From an uncultured Prevotella sp. (lineage in GTDB: Bacteria; Bacteroidota; Bacteroidia; Bacteroidales; Bacteroidaceae), in assembly GCA_938028745.1 (NCBI GenBank), contig CALIZL010000077.1, forward strand, positions 1 through 9,287: a DNA stretch of 9,287 nt. Reading direction: 5' to 3'. Below are positions 5,963-9,287 of the stretch, one piece after another. Position numbers and translations under genes: made by a program. Positions within the stretch are counted from its first letter, which is position 1; each line of letters begins with the position of its first letter. The notes under the pieces are model-generated. The model saw only the letters and a list, made by a program, of their open reading frames with translations, had not been told where the DNA came from and did not search any database.

Positions 5963-7291
5963 TTACAGCCTGATGGGCACGCCAACCACCACTTCCGTCA
6001 GGTCGGCTTTGGTTTTATGCGCCTTTACGTTCACGCCAACCGTAAGTCCATTGAGCCAAGGTAAGGCGTAATGCAGGCCAATTCGTTCGTAATAAGGTGT
6101 TTCGTTTATCTTTGCGTTGGCTCCCATGCGGCGATAAAGATAAACGCCGAGCGACATAGCCAGCGACAGTCGCCCATAATGCGCCTCGTGTTTGGCCGCC
6201 AAACCGAAAGAGAATGGCGAGTGATGGAGGTTGTGTCCGGCTTGTTGGTCTAATGCTTCCACGCGACGTGCGTATGTTCCGTAGAACGCGTCTAGGCCCA
6301 CGCCTGATGACCAACGGCGTGCGTAACGCCACATCAAATCGGCTTGTAACGAGTAGGCGGCGTAGATGCGAAAGCGTTCTGTGCGATAGTCGGGATGCCC
6401 AGGTGGCGTTCCAAACTGCGTCAACAGCCAGTCTTCGAGCAACGTTTTCGCCCCCACGCCTGCCGCGAAGTTGAGGTACATACCCCGTTCGAATGGTTTT
6501 TTGCTGCGTGTTTGCGCTGTGCGCAATGTTTGTTCGTAGTAAGGGGTGTACAGCAAAGCTAGCGATGCGCCCAAGGTGTTGCTGCCCTTATTGGGGCGAT
6601 AAAGGGCGCCATTGCTGTGGTGTACAAACTCTAACGATGCTCGTAACCCCCATTTTGGGGCGAAATGGAAGGTCTGGTGCAGGCCTGCGGCAAAGTAAAT
6701 GGAGGCATGCGACCCGATAAACTCGTTGTCGATGGCGTTCTCCTTATTATATACAGACGACGAAAAACCCACGCCGCCACTGAGCGAATAGGCCGTTTCC
6801 CATGTTCGCGAGCGATGAAGAGGGCGATAAAAGGTGGTGTATAACGAGAGCGTATTGCCCAATGGCGACTCGTAAGGCACGGGAACAAGCAGTCCCCAAT
6901 CGGCATCGGCCTCGCGATGTAGCCTTACGGCGTTGTTAAATGTGTAGCGTAGGCCAAAGGCGAAGGTGGGATTGCCATAGTCGACGGCAAAGAAGCCGCT
7001 GTCTTTGGGCAGCGGAGCGCGCAACAATTCGAGGGCCACAGAAAGGTTGTCGCCCCGTTTAAGCCATTTCTTCACATATTGGTCGGCTGCCACCACGTTT
7101 CCTTTCATGGCCGAAAGGCTCACGCCCCATCGCGAAACGCTATCCGTTTGTTGGCCAAAGGCCACGGCGCCGACCCACGCCAACGCGCACAAGGCCAGGC
7201 AGCGACACCTCGTCCACAGTCTAGTGTCGCTTGTATCTCGCTTTTCGTCGTTTGTAAAAAGCATTGCCAACGTGCTAGTTAAGCACTTCAT
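5963..7291 (-). CDS. PagL-like outer-membrane beta-barrel (acyloxyacyl hydrolase family)
   Basis: PagL enzymes remove a 3-O-acyl chain from lipid A in the outer membrane. Residues about 97-250 resemble the family: alternating beta strands and the signature FVHHSNGALYRPNKGSNTLG (222-241). His224 and Ser226 match the catalytic His and Ser of Pseudomonas PagL (His126, Ser128). At +14 from the His, where PagL has Glu140, this protein has Asn238. An export signal ends near AFG|QQ (46/47). At 442 residues it is far longer than classical PagL (about 170), with a further strand-rich half (about 270-442). The last residue is Leu, not the usual aromatic of barrel proteins. The start is open: ATG at 7291 overlaps the YetF stop by 17 bases, while ATG at 7264 leaves a 10-base gap and gives 433 residues. 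Either way it is probably cotranscribed with yetF. Enzyme activity is not shown. Confidence 0.8.
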   Translation of the reverse strand: MKCLTSTLAMLFTNDEKRDTSDTRLWTRCRCLALCALAWVGAVAFGQQTDSVSRWGVSLSAMKGNVVAADQYVKKWLKRGDNLSVALELLRAPLPKDSGFFAVDYGNPTFAFGLRYTFNNAVRLHREADADWGLLVPVPYESPLGNTLSLYTTFYRPLHRSRTWETAYSLSGGVGFSSSVYNKENAIDNEFIGSHASIYFAAGLHQTFHFAPKWGLRASLEFVHHSNGALYRPNKGSNTLGASLALLYTPYYEQTLRTAQTRSKKPFERGMYLNFAAGVGAKTLLEDWLLTQFGTPPGHPDYRTERFRIYAAYSLQADLMWRYARRWSSGVGLDAFYGTYARRVEALDQQAGHNLHHSPFSFGLAAKHEAHYGRLSLAMSLGVYLYRRMGANAKINETPYYERIGLHYALPWLNGLTVGVNVKAHKTKADLTEVVVGVPIRL

Positions 7292-7967
7292 GTGCTATAT
7301 CTTCAACTGGTATCTCTTCGTTTCCGCGTGTTACGTCGCCATTCTTCGCTACAAGATAGAAACCCTTATTCGGTGTCCACTCCATGCAAAACAGGTTAGT
7401 GGGACTGTCGTAGCCATAGTGCTTGATATGCCTAAGTACCCATTGGCGAGTCTTTCCGCAATGGTACAACGAGCTGTCTACAATGGCGCCGTTGTTCACA
7501 AGCAAGTACGAATCGGACACATTTCCCACTTCCGACACCGTTATTGCACCGTTAGTCTCAAATCGGACATCGTCTACATCGAACATCGAGAACACTCCCT
7601 TTTGCCTAAGTAGCAAGCGAAACTGCTCCATTTCCAAGCTGTTGCGTTTAAATGCCTTGAAGTTGATGGCTCCACCTTTCACCAAATACACGCTGTCGCC
7701 CTTGATGAGGCGGCGCAATACCTTAGAGCGCATGCAGAAACGGATAAAGAGATTGAAACCTGTCCACACGGCGAGGGCGAAGAGGATGTGCCAAACGCTC
7801 ATGTCGGGGTTGTAAAGCACACCGCCGACCAGAGCTCCTATGACAAACGCGCTTACCGTGTCGAGTGGCGTTAGCTGTGCCATCTGCGCCTTACCTGCAA
7901 TGCGTAAGAAAACCAAGATGCCAATCATGCCCGTTATCAGCTTGACGGCGATTGCTAAATACTGCAT
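7275..7967 (-). CDS. YetF/DUF421 family membrane protein
   Basis: The 230-residue protein has three predicted membrane helices (about 4-22, 36-52 and 58-76) and then a soluble domain. The motif GKAQMAQLTPLDTVSAFVIG (25-44) is the DUF421 signature, usually GKR...QLT..D.v..i.lG. The second conserved block FRLLLRQKGVFSMFDVDDV (116-134) leads into the beta-rich DUF421/YetF domain. The soluble part (about 80-230) probably faces the cytoplasm. The family is widespread; Bacillus members are known mainly as membrane or spore-related proteins and no biochemical role is established. The third family residue, usually Arg after GK, is Ala27 here. The gene is followed at once by the PagL-like gene, suggesting a shared role in the envelope. 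A -7 promoter box lies 34 bases upstream. Confidence 0.92.
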   Translation of the reverse strand: MQYLAIAVKLITGMIGILVFLRIAGKAQMAQLTPLDTVSAFVIGALVGGVLYNPDMSVWHILFALAVWTGFNLFIRFCMRSKVLRRLIKGDSVYLVKGGAINFKAFKRNSLEMEQFRLLLRQKGVFSMFDVDDVRFETNGAITVSEVGNVSDSYLLVNNGAIVDSSLYHCGKTRQWVLRHIKHYGYDSPTNLFCMEWTPNKGFYLVAKNGDVTRGNEEIPVEDIAHEVLN

Positions 7968-8000
7968 ACTTGTTACCGTTTATGTTGTGGTTTTTGTTTG

Positions 8001-8008
8001 CAAAGATA
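8001..8008 (-). promoter_or_regulatory. Putative -7 promoter element of yetF
   Basis: On the minus strand this reads TATCTTTG, an exact TAnnTTTG match. The predicted start of transcription near 7994 gives a leader of about 27 bases. The nearest upstream TTTG (plus 8021-8024) is only 12 bases away, too close for a -33 box, so the promoter may be weak or activator-dependent. Confidence 0.5.
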
Positions 8009-8027
8009 GGAAAATGTGCGCAAACAT

Positions 8028-8055
8028 TCATCGTTGTTAGCGTTAAAAACGATGA
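8028..8055. promoter_or_regulatory. 8-bp inverted repeat over the yetF -33 region
   Basis: TCATCGTT (8028-8035) and AACGATGA (8048-8055) are perfect reverse complements with a 12-base centre. The dyad begins 20 bases upstream of the -7 box, where the missing -33 element would lie. It could be a binding site for a dimeric regulator; no regulator gene is nearby. Confidence 0.3.
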
Positions 8056-8244
8056 GTGGTTGTATGATGGTTTGCGTTCTTGTGTTCTTCCTTTTGCCAA
8101 CCAACTGTGCGGTAATGGGCGCAAGTGCCGTTGCTTGCTTCTTTAGTTTTGTTCAGAAAGAAAGCGATTTCCTTTCGTTCATGTAGGGACATAATTCATA
8201 TACATTCGTGCGCTTAGCAGCTGGCCTCCTCATAAACTCATGCG

Positions 8245-9207
8245 CTATTTAGCAGACTGCTCTGAATTGAAGGCATTTAAAAGATTGATTCTGCATAAAA
8301 TTATTTTCTTTTTTGCACCAGAATACCCCAATATATACAGGTTTTCACCATGTAACATACAGTAAGTTGGCGCAGTGGTGAAAGTTTCAGGGTCAATATC
8401 ATTTGTAAGCACGGGCAAGGGAATGACATCATACATGTCGTTTAGATGATAATTGATGTCATAATGCTTTGCTACCTTTCCGTCTTTATCGGCAAACACA
8501 AGCGTCCAACTGGCTTTCTCCGAATTGCCGAACAATCCCCAAAAGATGTTATAACCGTTCCATGTGCCTTTGTAGTTGCCGTCAAAACCAGGGAACACCA
8601 GTTTTGCAGACGGATATAAATAGCTGTCCAATATCTTTTTGCATTCGGAACTGTTGCACATAACATTGTCTTTGTTTTCAATGTCTTCCTTTTTTATCAA
8701 TCTACCTGAGTCATTAAAGTATATTGCTTTATAATTGGCATGAAGTGGCTGGCCTATCCTTTGGATTAATACAAACCCAGACTCTTGCATCGCTCCTTCG
8801 CACGGCCTGAGTTTGCCAACGTTCAGCTTTACTTTATCAACAGGTCCTTGCCCGCTTTTGTGCATGCGGTATAAAGTTAGGTTTTGGTCATTCACCAAGT
8901 ACACGCTGTCTTTGACTACTTTAAACATCGATAGCTTTGTTGGCAACGCATCTATTACTCTTTCGTACATTTTCTTTGTTCCTTTAAAGCAAACAACACT
9001 TAGCGGTTTACCTCCCGCAAAGTAGAAAACATCATTATCCGCAATTGAAAAGCCAGACATGAATAACAAATTCCTTGATTGAACGTAGCGACATGCAATT
9101 CCATTCTTGCCATTAATGTCGTACTCCCAATGTTTTACCACATGATCTTGTGCATAACCAACTGAAAATATGATTAGCAATAACAATAAACCAACATACT
9201 TTTTCAT
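8245..9207 (-). CDS. Secreted protein of unknown function, possibly beta-propeller
   Basis: I do not recognise this 320-residue protein. Residues 1-19 form a signal peptide (MKKYVGLLLLLIIFSVGYA) with likely cleavage before QD and no lipobox Cys, so the product should be periplasmic, outer-membrane-associated or secreted. The mature part holds repeated strand-turn-strand segments of similar form: DNDVFYFAGGKPLSVVCF (58-73+), KDSVYLVNDQNLTLYRM (99-115) and GENLYILGYSGAKKKIILC (287-305). These recall blades of a beta-propeller such as the six-bladed proteins common in Bacteroidetes, but this is only a guess from pattern. Seven Cys are present (39, 73, 136, 184, 189, 283, 305). The gene is more AT-rich than its neighbours: 17 and 23 G+C in 60 bases at 8281 and 8701, against 35 and 33 at 6301 and 6661 in the barrel gene. 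The ATG at 9207 directly precedes the signal peptide. Confidence 0.85.
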   Translation of the reverse strand: MKKYVGLLLLLIIFSVGYAQDHVVKHWEYDINGKNGIACRYVQSRNLLFMSGFSIADNDVFYFAGGKPLSVVCFKGTKKMYERVIDALPTKLSMFKVVKDSVYLVNDQNLTLYRMHKSGQGPVDKVKLNVGKLRPCEGAMQESGFVLIQRIGQPLHANYKAIYFNDSGRLIKKEDIENKDNVMCNSSECKKILDSYLYPSAKLVFPGFDGNYKGTWNGYNIFWGLFGNSEKASWTLVFADKDGKVAKHYDINYHLNDMYDVIPLPVLTNDIDPETFTTAPTYCMLHGENLYILGYSGAKKKIILCRINLLNAFNSEQSAK

Positions 9208-9263
9208 AAATAACGATTGCTTTGATATATAATTTACCCGTTGGCGGAATAAAATAAAATCAA

Positions 9264-9271
9264 CAAATATA
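9264..9271 (-). promoter_or_regulatory. Possible -7 promoter element of the secreted-protein gene
   Basis: On the minus strand this reads TATATTTG, matching TAnnTTTG. The leader to the ATG at 9207 would be about 50 bases. The -33 box would fall at or beyond the window edge and cannot be judged. Confidence 0.35.
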
Positions 9272-9287
9272 GATAAAAAGTTGCACA

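Larger units (their letters stand above)
7968..8244. other. Spacer between the secreted-protein gene and yetF
   Basis: No credible gene lies in these 277 bases. The part next to yetF holds the -7 box and an inverted repeat (separate entries). At 8209-8223 and 8241-8259 the strings TGCGCT-TAGCAG-CTG recur in the same order with small insertions; the second lies at the 3' end of the neighbouring gene. No T-run hairpin serving that gene is visible, so how its transcript ends is unclear. I see nothing else in 8056-8208. Confidence 0.5.

Noticed and set aside
7005..7613. Open frame of 202 codons on the plus strand
   Set aside because: It lies opposite the well-supported yetF and PagL-like genes and its protein has no family features.
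8209..8259. Attachment-site or insertion duplication around the 3' end of the secreted-protein gene
   Set aside because: The two strings match only with gaps, are 32 bases apart by their starts and enclose nothing; chance or local slippage is enough.

Overview
The window looks like chromosomal DNA from a Bacteroidales bacterium, most likely Prevotella or a close relative. The evidence is a DUF4492 gene placed before cydA, Bacteroidetes-type promoters (TTTG, about 20 bases, TAnnTTTG) instead of sigma70 boxes, AT-rich start regions without strong Shine-Dalgarno sequences, a Bacteroidetes-style Mrp and cyclophilin, and spacers full of short repeats. The species cannot be fixed from the sequence alone.

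Left half, plus strand: a 45-bp tandem repeat (1-135) lies before a small one-helix membrane protein (DUF4492). It is followed by cydA and cydB, the two main subunits of cytochrome bd quinol oxidase, the high-affinity oxygen reductase that lets such anaerobes survive traces of oxygen. cydA and cydB are separated by 256 bases made largely of three repeat elements, one of them a decayed copy of the 45-bp repeat. A second repeat-rich spacer (3515-3807) precedes an exported cyclophilin-type peptidyl-prolyl isomerase.

Centre: the isomerase and mrp genes converge on a perfect 20-bp inverted repeat with A6 on one side and T6 on the other, a clear bidirectional terminator.

Right half, minus strand, read from the right edge leftward: an AT-rich secreted protein of unknown function; a YetF/DUF421 membrane protein; a PagL-like outer-membrane beta-barrel whose start meets or overlaps the YetF stop; and an Mrp/ApbC-type P-loop ATPase with its own well-formed promoter. 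YetF and the barrel protein are probably cotranscribed and concern the cell envelope. Mrp is probably a separate unit.

Most genes are conserved housekeeping or envelope genes. I see no mobile element with a transposase, no CRISPR array, no RNA gene and no defence cassette. The points most worth a second look are the DUF4492 protein as a possible oxidase partner, the repeats placed before genes, the Mrp with no CxxC motif, the PagL-like protein with Asn at the catalytic Glu position, and the unrecognised secreted protein.
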